64,000 nt of DNA from Telmatactis stephensoni (GCA_029948255.1 JALIZF010001448.1:124001-188000), one strand, 5' to 3'. Counted from the first letter of the stretch, positions 31,351 to 44,640 are shown. Made by a program: numbers and translations. The notes: generated by a model from the letters alone, not told the origin.

Positions 31351-34300
31351 TTATACAACACAGTTTGACTGTAAGCTGGGACACTGAGAAAGAACATGTT
31401 TGTGAAAATGTTCAGCATCAGTTAGAGCTTTTTCTAAAGCAGCTTTCTTTTCATTAAATGGATGACTATCTGAGCTAATTTCAAGTAGAGGTCTTTTGGA
31501 GTGTTTCCGTACTGAGCTCATCCCAAGTAAGTGCAACATTATTTTGTCAAGTTCTTGGGCTAACTTATAAGTTCTACACATTGATAAGAATCTTGGGATA
31601 TCCTTCTTACTGCCATTATAGCTCAGGTAGACAGGAACAAACTTAGATGTGTTGGTTAAGGTACATATTTCTCCTCTTAACAAATTGAGTTGATGACCAA
31701 TGCTCACATCTGAAAAAGTAGAAAGTCACTTCAGTATCCATAAGGATTTTTAAACAGTTGTTGACTTCAGTCATTGTGCTGTACTGTATCCCTAAAGTTT
31801 ACGGCATTTCATTCTACATAATTGTTGACCTGTTAGCTGTTGCAGAATGGTGCTTAGAGTGTAATTATTATTAGACTATTTGACATTAGCAGACCTTAGT
31901 TTTGTTTTCTTTCGTGTCTATTTAACTACAAATAGCGGCCATATGCACTAACAGGTCACGTGACCCTATCTCCCCTAAATCAAGCAGCACCATCAAAATG
32001 AACTCCAAAAAATGAAAGAGCACCTCTATATTAATAAAAGTGGAAAGTTTCAGCTCATAAGATGAAATACAGGAGAAATGACAGTAAATTTAAGATGAGA
32101 TATTTTCTTAAGATTCATTTGGAAAAACGCGTTGGATGGCAAGCTCGTGCCATCCAACGCGCTTTTCCAAATGAATCTTAAGAAAATATCTCATCTTAAA
32201 TTTACTGTCATTTCTCCTGTACAGTAAGAACCCGCATAGAGTCGTTTTCGTATGAGTGGGAAATTTACCGCGCCGTACCGTGACTGTATCAGTGCCGTAA
32301 TGTCTATAAAAACATTCCAAATTCATGCCGTAACCGTATCGTATCGTAACTGTACCGTGTTCCCACTCATACGAAAACGACTCTATAAGAACCACTGTTT
32401 TTCGAGGTTAGGCTAAAGTGGTTCTTATGTAATTGGTATTTAGTGAGAATTTAGGCTAAGGTGGTTCTTAACTGGTTCTTATATACAAGGCAAAAACAAT
32501 ATGTATATTTATATGTTTGTATTGTATATGTATAAAAAAATCATTTGCTTATTATTATTGAGTACAAATAATAACATATTGTATTTATATACATCACCTA
32601 AAACATTTGTAAAGCATTTATCTTGTAAAAATTTGGTCATTCAGCCTGAACTTATATTTTTTTCACCATTTACAAAACAAAACAAAAAGAACATAAATCT
32701 AAATCAATGTTGAAACCTTTTATATAAGAACCAGTCTAATTTCTTAGGCTAAAGTGGTTCTTATTTAACAGATGCTTAAAAAGCAAATTTTAGCCTAGTG
32801 GTTCTTAATCCACTGGTTCTTATATGCGGGTTTTTACTGTATTTCATCTTATGAGCTGAAACTTTCCACTTTTACTAATATCGAGGTGCTCTTTCTATTG
32901 CTGGCGTTTATTTTGACGGTGTCGCTTGATTTAGGGGGGATAGGGTCACGTGACCTGTTAGTGCATATGGCCCATTGACTAAAGAAATAGAAAGCATATA
33001 AGCACGTGATGTGTGCAGATAAATTAAGAGGGGATTGATCCACTGAGAACACAAGAGAACTGTGTTACATGTAGGCTTGGTTTTCAACTGTACGGTATCT
33101 CTTGTTCCAGGCGTGTTCATGCATACTTTTCGAGGCGTTTTTAGCTTTTGCAAGATGCGAATTTATACGATCGCGAGTTGATGTGAACGCAGTTTTTACG
33201 TGCTCGAAACTTCCTGCACATGCGCGCCTGACTATCGAATAAGAATGTAACTTCGAAAGTGACATCTTTAAAGCTGTATACAGTGGCTTTAATTAAACCG
33301 TGAAAAAATTGGCCAACTAATAGTAACAGACTCTAAACCCATCGTTTTCTTTTGTTCTTTATCAACTGGAACTCACTAAAAAGTCATGTTTTCACATAAA
33401 CTCACTGTAGCAACACACTAAATAGTTTCACTAAATAGTCAACACACTATTTTGTGTGCACGCTCAGGTTTTCAGTGGCACTAGCAGTACTTACAGTCCG
33501 AAAGGCCCGTAACTGTATTATCTGCTGTGGGATTGAGGTCTGCTGTCATCATCAGTCTAGAGGTTACTAGTATAATTCGTGCAGCTTCTTTGACTTGTAG
33601 TTCATACCATCTGAGAGGATTTTCGTTGAGCTTTGGTTCACTTAACATGTCTAGGCGTACATCAAATAAATTGGTGCAGCTAAGTACATCCCATAAGCTG
33701 TAAATTACCTTTTTGCAAGGTACGCAACAGCTTTTATAGAGAATTAGCACCTTGATTGGGTCTGTTGGAAAACGTATGAAAGTTTCATTAAATATGGTAC
33801 ACGAAAATGTGATCTCCGGTACAACTACAAGGTTGCCAAAAAGAGACAATGGCACTGGCAGTCACTAACACCTTTTCCTGTATGCATCAGACGGAGCTCT
33901 TACTTCAACGTTGCACGCCATCAACACACTTGTGTGTCCATCCCTGCAACGTGACTCGACTCTACTCCTACAACGTTGCCCGTAACTCTACTCTACTCCT
34001 ACAACATTGCACGCAGCTCTACTGTACTCCTACAACGTTGCCCGTAACTCTACTCTACTCCTACAACGTTACACGCAGCTCTACTGTACTCCTACAACGT
34101 TGCCCGTAACTCTACTCTACTCCTACAACATTGCACGCAGCTCTACTGTACTCCTACGTTGCCCGTAACTCTACTCTACTCCTACAACGTTGCACGCAAC
34201 TCCACTCTACTCCTACAACGTTGCACGCAACTCTACTCTACTCCTACAACGTTGCCCGTAACTCTACTCTACTCCTACAACGTTACACGCAGCTCTACTG

Positions 34301-37300
34301 TACTCCTACAACGTTGCCCGTAACTCTACTCTACTCCTACAACGTTGCACGCAACTCCACTCTACTCCTACAACGTTGCACGCAACTCTACTCTACTCCT
34401 ACAACGTTGCACGCAACTCTAATCTACTCCTACAACGTTGCCCGTAACTCTACTCTACTACTACAACGTTGCACGCAGCTCTACCGTACTCCTACAACGT
34501 TGCCCGTAACTCTACTCTACTACTACAACGTTGCACGCACCTCGATTCTACTCCTACAACGTTGTACGCAGTTGTAAAATTACCTGGTAAAATTTGCTCT
34601 TCCTCGATTTGCGGGGTGTGGTAATTATCAACAATTCTTATTACTGTTGCTGTAAGAACATGTAATAAGGCAAATAATAAACTGTTAACGTGTAGCATTT
34701 CTGACAAAAGTCAAATCCCGGGCCGGGAAAGATTTCAATGGGAGGCATGTGAAGCTACACACAAATACATATATGGGGTGAATAAAAACACCATATACAA
34801 ACACTACTGACGTTTTAAGCATCTTGGTCCTTCACTCCGACGAAAGGCTAAAGCTCGCAACGTCAGTAATGTAGGCACTCTTTGTATACAGTATTACAGG
34901 TTTTCATTCCTTTGTTATTGCCTCTTTATACACAAACGCAGCCCAAAATAGCTCATTCGCTAATATAGTTTTCCATTCGTATGCTCGCATATGCAGACAT
35001 GGATGCTGAGACAGGCAGCGGCCGACCTAGACATTTTGAAAGGGAGGGACACCATCGAGATTAAAAGAGTCAATTTTTGGGAGTAGGTTATCTTGGCATG
35101 CGTGCGTTCAAAAAGCAATTTTAGAACGACTTTTATCCTGTCTATTGTGCATGTAAGCGGGTTGTTTTTACTTCTAAAATAAATTTTCTCAAAAGAAAAA
35201 AAAATTGGATCCAACTGAAACAAGGGGGCAGAGTGCACTACCCCCCCCCCCCCCCCCCCCCAGGTCCCTTCCCTGGATCGGCCACTGGGCAGATGTAAGA
35301 TTAATTATGTACAATTAGTGGATATGATAATTAATTACCTCTCTGACGAAACACAAATAACAACACCACGAGGAGAATACCGATCACTATGCCTGTACTG
35401 ACTACAGCAGCAATTATCGTGATGTTTGAAGAACTAGACTGAGATCTTGAAGTTGGAGCAGTTGGCGTAGCTTTGTGAGGGGGAAAAAGAACTTTTTTAG
35501 AGAAACCTTTCACAATGTATATATGAGTGTTGCTAGCTAAAAAGGGGTCTTCGAAAAACAGAAATGATAATTGCTTTTAGAAGTCGTTTGGCTCCTTAAC
35601 AACAAAAAGAGTCTTTGTCTGTACGTAAGAACCCTTTTACGATAACAACTCTCATGAATTTACGGAACATAAAACGATCACTTATATCTTTGTACTAGAA
35701 TTTTAAAAGGATGGGAGAAAAGCAAGCTTAGGAACACGAGGCGAAGTCAAGTGTTTACAATACCATACAAAGGCACAAGACACCGTTTTGTACTGTTATA
35801 TTGTGTTGTAAAATATTCCCAGAGGTTTTATTGCGAGCCATGTCTCTGTGCTCTGATATAAATATGGCAGCAACCAATCAGCGTCCGCGTTATATCTCAA
35901 GTATTTTGTTAAGCGCGTTGAGATTAAGTCAGTTAGTATTAGTATAGAGGAAGACCTTGTGGAAGTAAAAATTATCTCGAACAGAGTTATCCCTAATACT
36001 GACCCTAAACCTAACTCCAAGTACTTGAAAAATTTCATACTGCAAAGAATTATATATATAAATAATATGTGTGTACTTATTGTTAAGAAATCAGTAGTGC
36101 AAAATCGAAATTCGCTGATAAAAACGCACCTAATGATGACTTGGAAGGAACAGTGAACCAAAACATGTATATTTCTGTTGTTGTGTTTTGAAGTGTTATA
36201 CCATAAATCTGGTGATGTAATAAAGTCACATAAAGATATGGATAGTACATGCCCCCATAACATGCCACTCCCCCCTCCCCCCCCCCTCCCCACACACACA
36301 CATGAAAATCCAGTTTCCAAATTCAAGTCAAATTTCACAGGTTTCAATGGAGTTATCTCCTTTTTGAAAAGGAGTTGAGAGATCGAATTATATATACACA
36401 AACCGTGAAAAACGTTTCAGGTTTGCAAAAAAGCTATATCATGGCCACTTATAACACTTGATTTATGGTTTGACAGGTTATATTATATCGAACATAATAT
36501 TCATATATTGGAGGGCAGATATGGCTAGGGAGTGGGGCTCATTTTTGGAGAAGAAAGAAACAGTTTGACCCCTCCTTGTTAGTTACTGTATCAACATACC
36601 TGTGCCGTGTAGTTGTGTTGTTCTTCTGTACATATTTTTGGTAATATTATTGTGTAGTTATCAGCCTGAAAAATAGCACATATACTTGTATAAATCGCTA
36701 CTTGTTTAAGTCTCTGCAACACAACTGCAAATATTTTGATATTGTACTATCAAAAATACAACGAAACAAAAATCAAAAGAAACAATAAATTTTTACCAGC
36801 ACAATGTCATTATGCATCCCAAATATATGATTCTATACACTCACTTTTGTATCAACAATACCATCACAACTTGCATCGTAAGAAGTATTCCATTTAAGGT
36901 TGTATTGCCTGATTTCATTGCAATTGTTGAGTTTCCAGGTAATATTGATGGCAAAGATTGGTGCATCATGGACTGTACTCTGATAAACTTGAGAAAGAAC
37001 TTTGGAAAACTGACCTGGTTAAAATAATGTTACCATAAAAATACGTTCCCTTTGAAATAAATAAAGGGTTATGCGGTACCACAAATATCTTGTGGTACGT
37101 GAACCATCTGATGTTTTGAAGGTTGTACTAATTTTGATTCAAATCCAAAATCATATAACTAATATTCATTCACTTAATTAATCATAACTTTAATCATTGG
37201 GTTAAAGATCAGTGGAGTGGTACAGTTCCTCTATAGTGGTCAGCTGTCATTCTTGACTGGTCTCCTCATATCTAGCAGCACCACGTAAAGCTTCATATAC

Positions 37301-40300
37301 TGATGATCACTCAAAACCTACCACCTTACTCTCTAAGATGGTGCAAAGATACTGTTGTCTTGCACTGCTTGCCACAGGATTCGGGTGATGAGGAAGAGCG
37401 GAGGGTGCAGTAGCTGGTTAAGGGTGCTTTCCATTTAGTGGAACCAACCGGCCAGAACGGCCAGTTCTTAAATGGTACATGTCAATTCTTAGCTCTGGCT
37501 GGAATCAGTCCTAAGAAATCAGGCTTCTGACTTCTATGAAAATATTCCTTCTATTGACTTGCCTACGACGTTGTGGCCACAGGAAGCCCAACTAGATGGT
37601 TATTACGTCACACAATTTTCATAATCTCTATATACACTGGCAATATAATTAAGCTGATCGAACACGACTAACTAGCTGGGCATTTTCCCTGGCTAACTAG
37701 ATCGCGCGATCTAAAGTCGGCGTCTCTAAAGTGAGTGACTTCCTTGGTGGACTGAACTGGAAGCTTACAGTAGTCACAATATAACCTTGTCTATCAAGAT
37801 GTCTACAGAAATTTGGAATGCATATATTTCGCTATCTTAAACATCATAAAGGCCAGCACATATGGAGGGTTTTTCTCAAGGAAAGTGCTCCAGCGTCATT
37901 TTGCAATATAACTAGCACACACAATCTGCTCCTTGGATCATGCTCCCAAATATTTAGCCAGTTAATGTCATGGGGGTATTTCGCAGAGTGAAAATATGTG
38001 CTTCCAATAAACATCAATTATATTCATGTAACCTTTGGTGCACACGAGAAAACTTTGTTCCGAGAGGATGAGCCGCGGGATCAATATCCTTTGTGTGTAC
38101 CAGGCCTTAATCTTGCAACTACAATCACTGATTGCCGGAATTGTTGGCACGATTTTGTCGGAGTGCGCGCGCACAGTGGACGGTAATGAAATTGGCTCCC
38201 CCCTCTCCCCCTGTACAATGTTGCTGTGAAAATCCCGACACCTACCACTTGGCAATCAGTCCGAAATACCTTTTAGCTAGCAGCAACATTGAACGGGGAG
38301 GGAGGGGGATCCAAAAGTACAGCCACAAAGTTTACATTTTTAAGAATATCCGTCAAATTCACATCGTGCCAACTAATTTTGGCAAGGATTGTAGCTTCTA
38401 AGCACATCAGTCTCGTCTCAGGAGAAAAGACCCTTAAAAATGCAACCCCAACGGGTCTAGAGTGCAGTCTATGTAGGCGGACCATGATTTGACAAGGCTG
38501 GACCACCTTCGCCTAGATGGTAATGGAATGAAGTTGAAATATAATGAAAAATGAAAAAATATACTCACAGCAAAAGCGAGTGGATATGAGTCGTAAAGCT
38601 GGAATGTTGCATTTATCTGCATGATGATGAAAGATTATGAATAAGTATACAACTCTCAAATACTGGACTACAAATCTCCAAATCAACAATTAATCGTAAG
38701 TTAATTAAATAAAACATAAAACTGGCCTTACGTTATTAAAACAGTTTGGATTATGTATTCAATTTACCTGGAATAGAGAAGTTATATACAACAATACTTT
38801 TGTTTCCATCAGAGGGCATACTTTGTACTCTTATCTGATAAATCCCTCCATAGCTTAAGCCAATCAATTGCTTAAAATACCTTCTTTTTACCTAAAATGA
38901 TAGATTTAAGACTTAGTCTTATGTCTGTTAAGCCTGGTTCAAGCAACACACGGAGAGTGACTTCAGTGCTTGTGGCCCGTCAACGTCTGATAGCTTTGCT
39001 TTCAAGTGACGCTAACGTCGAAATTCAAATGCGCGCGCAAACATATGAGAAAAAGCGTTCTTTAAACTACAGTCTGCAGATCTGTCAATGCACGGGCAGA
39101 TTTAAAGTACCTTGATATTGATTTGATGACATTTGGAAGATGGATGGCTTAATGTTAAGTCAATGATCTGAACTTGAAACCCCCACAGATCATTGAAGCC
39201 TAAAATCAAATAAACAGGATTAATATATATAATGTGTTTTTATAAACAGCCTAAAGCAAAGGATGATATTAAACTATTGTTCACTTCCTGTGTGTCATTA
39301 ATATCTTTCACCTCTTTGGTTCAGTTCCTAGATATACTTCACCTGCCAAATGCAAAGGAACCAGGCTACGTGCATAAAGCTCATAAAACTTCTTACGAAT
39401 TATGTCTTATGTCCTCCTACTAATGACTAAACGTTATACTTGCACGTAGCCTCGTCTTGATAGTTTATGGAGCAATACTTTGCTTGAAACTTCCTTGCAT
39501 TTCGCAATATATCGTTTGTTATTGTGGTCTACGGGAGTTCTGAAATGCTGTCTTTTTTTTTGGCAACAGTAATACACGAAGCCTGAAGAGTACGCCGAAA
39601 CGTCGCCAAAAAAAAAGACAGCATTTCAGAACTCCCGAAGACCACAATAACAAAGGTTTATGGAGCAAGTCAAGTACAATCTCGGAAGTGCGCGCACACT
39701 CTGATTGTTTTGCCTAAGCAACATAAAACATGGGTGTATGTATCTATAATTTGATATAAACGTGACGGAGATATAGTCAATCAATGCATATATAGGTTAT
39801 ATCTGAAACATTTTACAAACCAATTAACAATCAAATCAACCAACCAACCAACCATAAATAAATAAAATGCTTTATTTGTTTAAGCAGGCTTGGCTAATTG
39901 GCAGCCATTTGGCTGATGTGGGCCTGCTGTCACTCACACACACTACCACTACATTCAACTGTTCTACCACACGACACTCAACTCTCGTGTTGATTTTTAT
40001 TTGAGGGAAGAAAAACCGGAGAACCCGGAGAAAAAACCCTCGTGGCATGGGAGACAACAACACATCAAACAAACTCAACTCACATATGATCCACTGCCCG
40101 AGCCGGGACTCGAACCCGGACCACAGCGGTGAGAGGCGAGTGGCTTAACCACTACGCCACCCAGAGATAAGACTGGGAAGATGGATATCTTTACATCTCC
40201 CATCGTGTTTACATTACAGTAATTTGAGTATTGTTGTCTTATAAATCCTTGCCAAAACCCGATACAAACTGAAGTTGAATTGAGAAAAGTGGAACAAAGA

Positions 40301-42680
40301 TAGCTTAGTCTGCATCATACAAAGTAACAGTTGTGCAATGTAACTTTCATTATCATGGTTATATCATATTCGTTTAACTGACTTTCCTCAAACCTATATC
40401 TAAGCAACTATACAACGTATGGGCATGCTTGTAGTAGAGAAACTGCGCGCACGTTTTTTCATGATGCGCACTTAGCAACCCTTGCTCGACTTTTTCCGTT
40501 CAGTTTCAGCATTTTTGCATGGCCTGATATTTTTGGAAGACAAGAATGGTTAACTGTGTCTTTATCCAACCTGTAGATGGTGCATCCCATCCAACAGTTA
40601 CCATGGGATTGCTGTGATTGTAAATCTTATAGACCTCAACTCTCTGTGGTTTTCCAGGGAACGACTGACATTTAGGATACTGTAACTTGCTAAATGGTTG
40701 ACATGCTGATTCTGCAAGAGAAAGTCACTCAATGAAGGGTTTACCAGCAAGAAATTTTGTATCTCTTGATGACACCCCACCCGTCCCCTCCTTTTTTCGT
40801 CATCAATGGTAAAGGTTTTGTTATTTAAGTCTGAATTGAGGGATTCTGCGACTATGAGGCTGTGCTCAAAATGCCTTGATATATGGTCAAAAAGTACAAA
40901 TATTAATTAAAGCATAATGAGAATAAAAATGCCTTTTTTCATTTTTGCTTCCTCGTTTATAAAGTCCAGTCTTTTAAGCAAACGAGAAGTAGGTGAAGAA
41001 AAAAAACCCGAAATTCCTATTTGCCATAATTGACTCCCACTCTGTTCTAGATCTTTGTAAAGTAATTAGTCTCTAAGGTTGTTTTTAACGATGTATTTAC
41101 CGTTGCCAGGTAGAGGCCTTCCGCATGGAGACATATTTAAAACATATTCATCTGCGGGCTGTTGCAGGTTTGGTTGAAAATTGCTTCTTCTTCTCTGTTA
41201 ATGGAATAACAATGCATTTAGATTGCTAAAAGATTCTAGCTGTGGGCAACAACGCCATTACATCCTTTCAAAAAGCAGTGTTTGACAAATTCTACTTATG
41301 CACCCATGCATGCCGCATCTTAACTAAGTGGACAACTGATGATAAGTGAAAAAGAAACCCGATTTCGTCCTCCCTCCTCTAAAGAAATCATATTTTTTCA
41401 CAAAAAGAGAGAGATTTTCTTTTGCTTTTTGAGTAAATGATTCAGTATTGTGCTACATTCACATCAGACGATGAAGTATCGTGAAGTGCGTGACTGATTA
41501 TTTAAATTAACATATTTGATTAATCGGCACTCACATGTGACAGGGAAAGGTCACGCTACAGACTTAGTTTGTTGGAAATATCAGAATCCTCCAAAAGCTG
41601 ACAATTATTTACATGAAAGCTGTGCATCTACAATTAATTAAAAGTAAATTTCCTCCCCTCCAATACAATAATCTAATATATAAGGCTAAGAGTATGTATA
41701 TGAATAAATAATAAAAACTAGTGGCTGGCGCAGAAAATTTAACGCACTAAAAGTCGCGCAGGCCGGTAGCTTAGATCAAAACAATTAATCTATAAGTAAT
41801 GTATAAATATATTATATTACTTATCAAAATTCTAGTTGTCAATTATCATATTTGACCAGAATTTTCCAAGTTGGACTATTTTTGGCTTAGAAAATCCAAG
41901 TTAAAGTTTATGCAAATGAACCAAAATCTTTATCCGATATAAAGATCTACGTTACGGTGGTGATTTCCATTGTGTTTTCTAATGAATTAGTAATGAGTTT
42001 GATAATACCAGTAGAAGCACAATGATTAAGCGCCCTTAATTAACTGCGAGTAGTCTAAGAAACAGTTGATCACCTATAAGCAGTAGTTGAAGCATGCAAA
42101 AGGTTTTATACACTTGGGGTTTTCACTGTAAAAAGTTAATGCATTATTATGGTGACATAACACAATATTTGATACAAGTTATGAAGATCACATGTACATG
42201 AAATTACTCTAGAAGTGTGTGTGTGTGATCATCGGCTATAAGTCTTGTTCATCTAAGAGTGAAAATGCTTGTACTCGAATCAAACAAGGTGTTGTTCAAC
42301 GTGCTACTGTCCTTAATTGCTACAGAGTGAAATTGATTTTCAGTTAGATAGAGTGCCTTTGTAATTAGGAATATCACGTAAGTAAATACGGTACCAGTTC
42401 AAAATCACATCCCCTTCATTTACTCAAACAAGAGCACGTAAAACAAGCCATGTGACATGTCAGGAGCATGTAAGGCTTTGATGTAGAATGTAATTTGCTG
42501 CAAGTTGTTCTGGCTTGACAAGAAGTGTAAACAACAGTCTAAAGCTAAAGTTAAACTGTTCGGTCCAAACCCAAACAATATACTCACTGTGATTCCATCA
42601 TGAAGAGCATGTTTGCTGTAGTTTTCATCTACCACACTTACTATAACCACAGCCAATAGGATAGGATACAAACGTTCCAT
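31351..42680 (-). CDS. IL-17-receptor-like protein A: signal peptide, FnIII, TM, SEFIR
   Basis: Single-pass receptor. Exons in order: 42680-42588, 41194-41101, 40711-40571, 39199-39111, 38891-38768, 38616-38569, 37014-36845, 36665-36600, 35438-35339, 33761-33495, 31709-31351. All phases close, giving 516 residues plus stop. A hydrophobic leader (MERLYPILLAVVIVSVV) precedes two Cys-containing fibronectin-III-like modules (motifs NDLWGFQ, INITWKLNNC). The membrane segment is IIAAVVSTGIVIGILLVVLL. The cytoplasmic SEFIR domain spans the last two exons (PIKVLILYKSC, RWYELQVKEAARIILVTS, then FVPVYLSYN). SEFIR domains recruit Act1/CIKS-like adaptors in IL-17 signalling. The membrane exon could instead begin at 35470, but the phase then fails, so a small exon may be missing. 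There is no Ig domain, unlike gene B. Confidence 0.85.
32222..32839. mobile_element. TA-flanked Tc1/mariner-type element
   Basis: Ends CAGTAAGAACCCGCATA and complement of CAGTAAAAACCCGCATA, flanked by TA (32220-32221, 32840-32841). The unoccupied site with a single TA survives in the left arm of the host palindrome near 32070. The interior has repeated AGGCTAAAGTGGTTCTTA motifs and no transposase. Confidence 0.85.
32239..32383. mobile_element. 145-bp MITE nested in the TA element
   Basis: Arms GAGTCGTTTTCGTATGAGTG and complement, with TA on both sides (32237-32238 and 32384-32385). The right terminal repeat of its host element shows the empty sequence with one TA. Third nesting level. Confidence 0.82.
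33890..34568. repeat. 31-bp minisatellite, about 22 units
   Basis: A 31-base unit built around CTCCTACAACGTTGC repeats about 22 times in the intron of gene A before exon 10. Units alternate between variants ending CCCGTAACT and CACGCARCT, giving a loose higher-order pattern. The long plus-strand open frames here are repeat translations, because 31 is coprime with 3. Confidence 0.93.
34806..34868 (+). other. Degenerate hammerhead-ribozyme-like Penelope terminus
   Basis: The sequence CCGACGAAAGGCTAAAGCTC followed by GCAACGTCAG resembles the common Penelope-associated hammerhead core (CUGACGA, stem II, CGAAAC, GUC) with substitutions at core positions, so it is unlikely to cleave. The flanks GACGTTTTAAGC and GCTCGCAACGTC are partly complementary. 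Confidence 0.4.
35241..35262. repeat. Poly(C) run of about 22
   Basis: Uninterrupted cytosines in the intron just upstream of the gene A membrane exon. Its length is prone to sequencing error. Confidence 0.9.
38118..38400. mobile_element. MITE family X, copy 2
   Basis: Closely resembles 27862-28112, including the inner ACAATGTTGCTGTGAAAA segment and the ends TTGGCACGA/TCGTGCCAA. It lies in an intron of gene A. Confidence 0.7.
39521..39655. repeat. Hairpin with Penelope-type core
   Basis: Arms of about 50 bases (TTATTGTGGTCTACGGGAG on the left, complement on the right) close on a loop containing CCTGAAGAGTACGCCGAAAC then GTC. The loop fits the CUGANGA...GAAA...GUC pattern of a hammerhead with a very short stem II. 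Confidence 0.5.
39860..40170 (-). mobile_element. SINE family 1, copy 3 (complete, tRNA-derived)
   Basis: On the minus strand a tRNA-like head (A box GGCGTAGTGG, B box GGTTCGAGTCC) starts near 40168, followed by the family body and a (TTTA)n tail near 39855. It lies in an intron of gene A and is the best preserved copy in the window. Confidence 0.8.
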
Positions 42681-43675
42681 GAATTGTAGACAATATCAGC
42701 ATGGATGTTCCATGAAACACTTTGTTATTATTAAAAACAATCTTCTCCTAACAATTTCATCCAATCAGCTATACGACTGCTAATAACACGAGACTCGTTA
42801 AGGCGGATATTAAGTCTATGGAATATCTATTCCTGCATTGAATACAGATTTCTACTTCTTCTCTAAAAACCAACCTTGGATATGCACACTGACACGCACG
42901 CTGTCACGCACCTTGGGTTCTCTTGCACTTGACAACTCCAAGTGCAGAAAACTAGTCCACAGGAAGCCCGCCATTTGTCATAATCAACCCGCCAATGGCG
43001 GACATAACTCGTGGATTGAGCTATATGTGCAGCGCGGAAGCCTATGAAGCATTGAGAAGCATGAAGTGTCTTTTATGTAATCCTTAGCCTTAAGTAGCAA
43101 TTTCAAACCAAAAAAAATTTCAATGAATAACATGCGTATTTATCTATATGGAGCGTAAACTGGTTGCCTGTGTTGCATCAGACTCATTGTAGCATGACGA
43201 CCAAAGTCTGATCATGATGAATTCATTGCTGAAGACGTATATAAACTGATAAAGTTAGACGCTTCTTGGAGCGACATTGGTTTCCTGTGTTGCGTGATGT
43301 TGGATCAGACTCAATCATTGTACGTTGCATCACGGTTAAGGTAATGGGCTCGCGCGAGTTTTTATCGACGAATTTTTTTATAAATCATTATGTAGATTGT
43401 TTTTGAGTTGGGAACATCAAATCAATAAAGAAAATGGGGGGTCACGGTGCTAGTTTTGGTGCTATGATAGCTCGAAAATCGAAATCTCGCCTTTTCAAAA
43501 GAAAACAAATTTCAGAGTCTGATCTCTAGCGTACCGTAAATGTTTGCAAATTTGCAAACTAAAGGCTTTCAGACATGCTCAAGTGCACAAAGTATCATGA
43601 AAAGTAATATGCCTTCACTTATTTGTAAGTAAAGCTAAGTATTCGCAATTGAAAGATGAAAATCAGTCGTACTTA
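42681..43675. other. Intergenic region upstream of receptor gene A
   Basis: Should contain the 5' UTR and promoter of gene A, but no specific element could be defended. No coding frame was recognised. Confidence 0.5.
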
Positions 43676-44640
43676 GGGACCATTCATTTTTTATCAGGGA
43701 GAGGGGGGCGGTGGAAATCTGGGGGGGGCCATTCAAAAAAAATCAGGCCTATAGAGGGGGGGCCACATGTAGAAGAATCAATGTCAAAAGGGGGGGGCAT
43801 TCAAAAACATCATACCAATGAGCTTTTATCAGTTATTTTTAAGTAAAGGAAACAGAATAGAACATTTCTGAGTTACTACTTTACTGCCTATCGTTGAGCG
43901 GCTCGCGCTTCGCGCTCGCAAATTAAAATGTACTGACATTACAAAATCCGAAACTAGTTATATATGCTAACTACTCATTTACTGAATCAGAAATGTAGTA
44001 CTTTCGAGTTACTTTCATGCCTTACTTTGACGAGCGGCTCGCGCTTCGCGCTCGCATAATGTTGTTATTGTAAATGGTTTCTGAAAATGTTCTGCTTGCT
44101 CTCAGAAGAGCAAAAGCTTTATTCTTTACTAGAAAATGGATCCACCCTGATTCCGAAACAAATCCCCATTCAGAATGCAGCCTACGGGCCTGTAAATGAT
44201 CATGAAAAACGATATAATCTGACATTAAAGTACATGGATTGCTAACATTTATACAACTGCAACAAACTTTTGATATCCTTTTAGGGATCATTCATTTTTT
44301 ATCAGTGAGGGAGGGGAGCGGTGGAATTTTTTTGGGGGGAGAGGGGGGGTCATTAAAAAAATCAGGCTTATAGAGGGGGGGCTAGTTTTTCTTGTACAAC
44401 AACAACAACAACGTTTTATTTGGCACTGTATACTTAAAGTACATAGGTGAAATCCAAATAAGTTAAATTTCTCTATAATTTTAAGTTTCTAATTTCCTTT
44501 CTCGTATCAGCATGCATTTATATACATGTGCTGACACAGTTTTTTGTAGAAAGCTTGTTCTGGGATTCAGATGGACTCAGTATGGACTCCTGCTGGAATT
44601 CCACCGCCCCCCCTCCCTGATAAAAAATGAACGGTCCCTT
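43676..44640. mobile_element. G-rich inverted-repeat element(s)
   Basis: GGGACCATTCATTTTTTATC at 43676 is matched by the complement at 44613-44638, and by a second direct copy near 44283. Each is followed by long G runs with AATCAGGC. The interior has a 25-bp motif with GCTCGCGCTTCGCGCTCGC repeated at about 43904-43920 and 44037-44055. Possibly two elements of one family in tandem or nested. Confidence 0.55.

Larger units (their letters stand above)
31937..32972. mobile_element. Foldback element family Y, copy 1 (carries GGTCACGTGACC)
   Basis: Both ends read GGCCATATGCACTAACAGG and then GTCACGTGACC, as inverted arms of about 170-200 bases meeting at a small loop near 32145. A second transposon (32222-32839) interrupts the right arm. 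Another copy lies at 50795-51144. Located in the last intron of gene A. Confidence 0.85.

Noticed and set aside
33849..34577. Long LLQRCTQLY-type open frames
   Set aside because: Translated 31-bp minisatellite; all plus-strand frames show the same pattern.
35796..36401. 201-codon minus-strand frame between membrane and ectodomain exons of gene A
   Set aside because: Low-complexity, runs through intron sequence including a (GGGGGG)-type stretch, and no splice phases support it.
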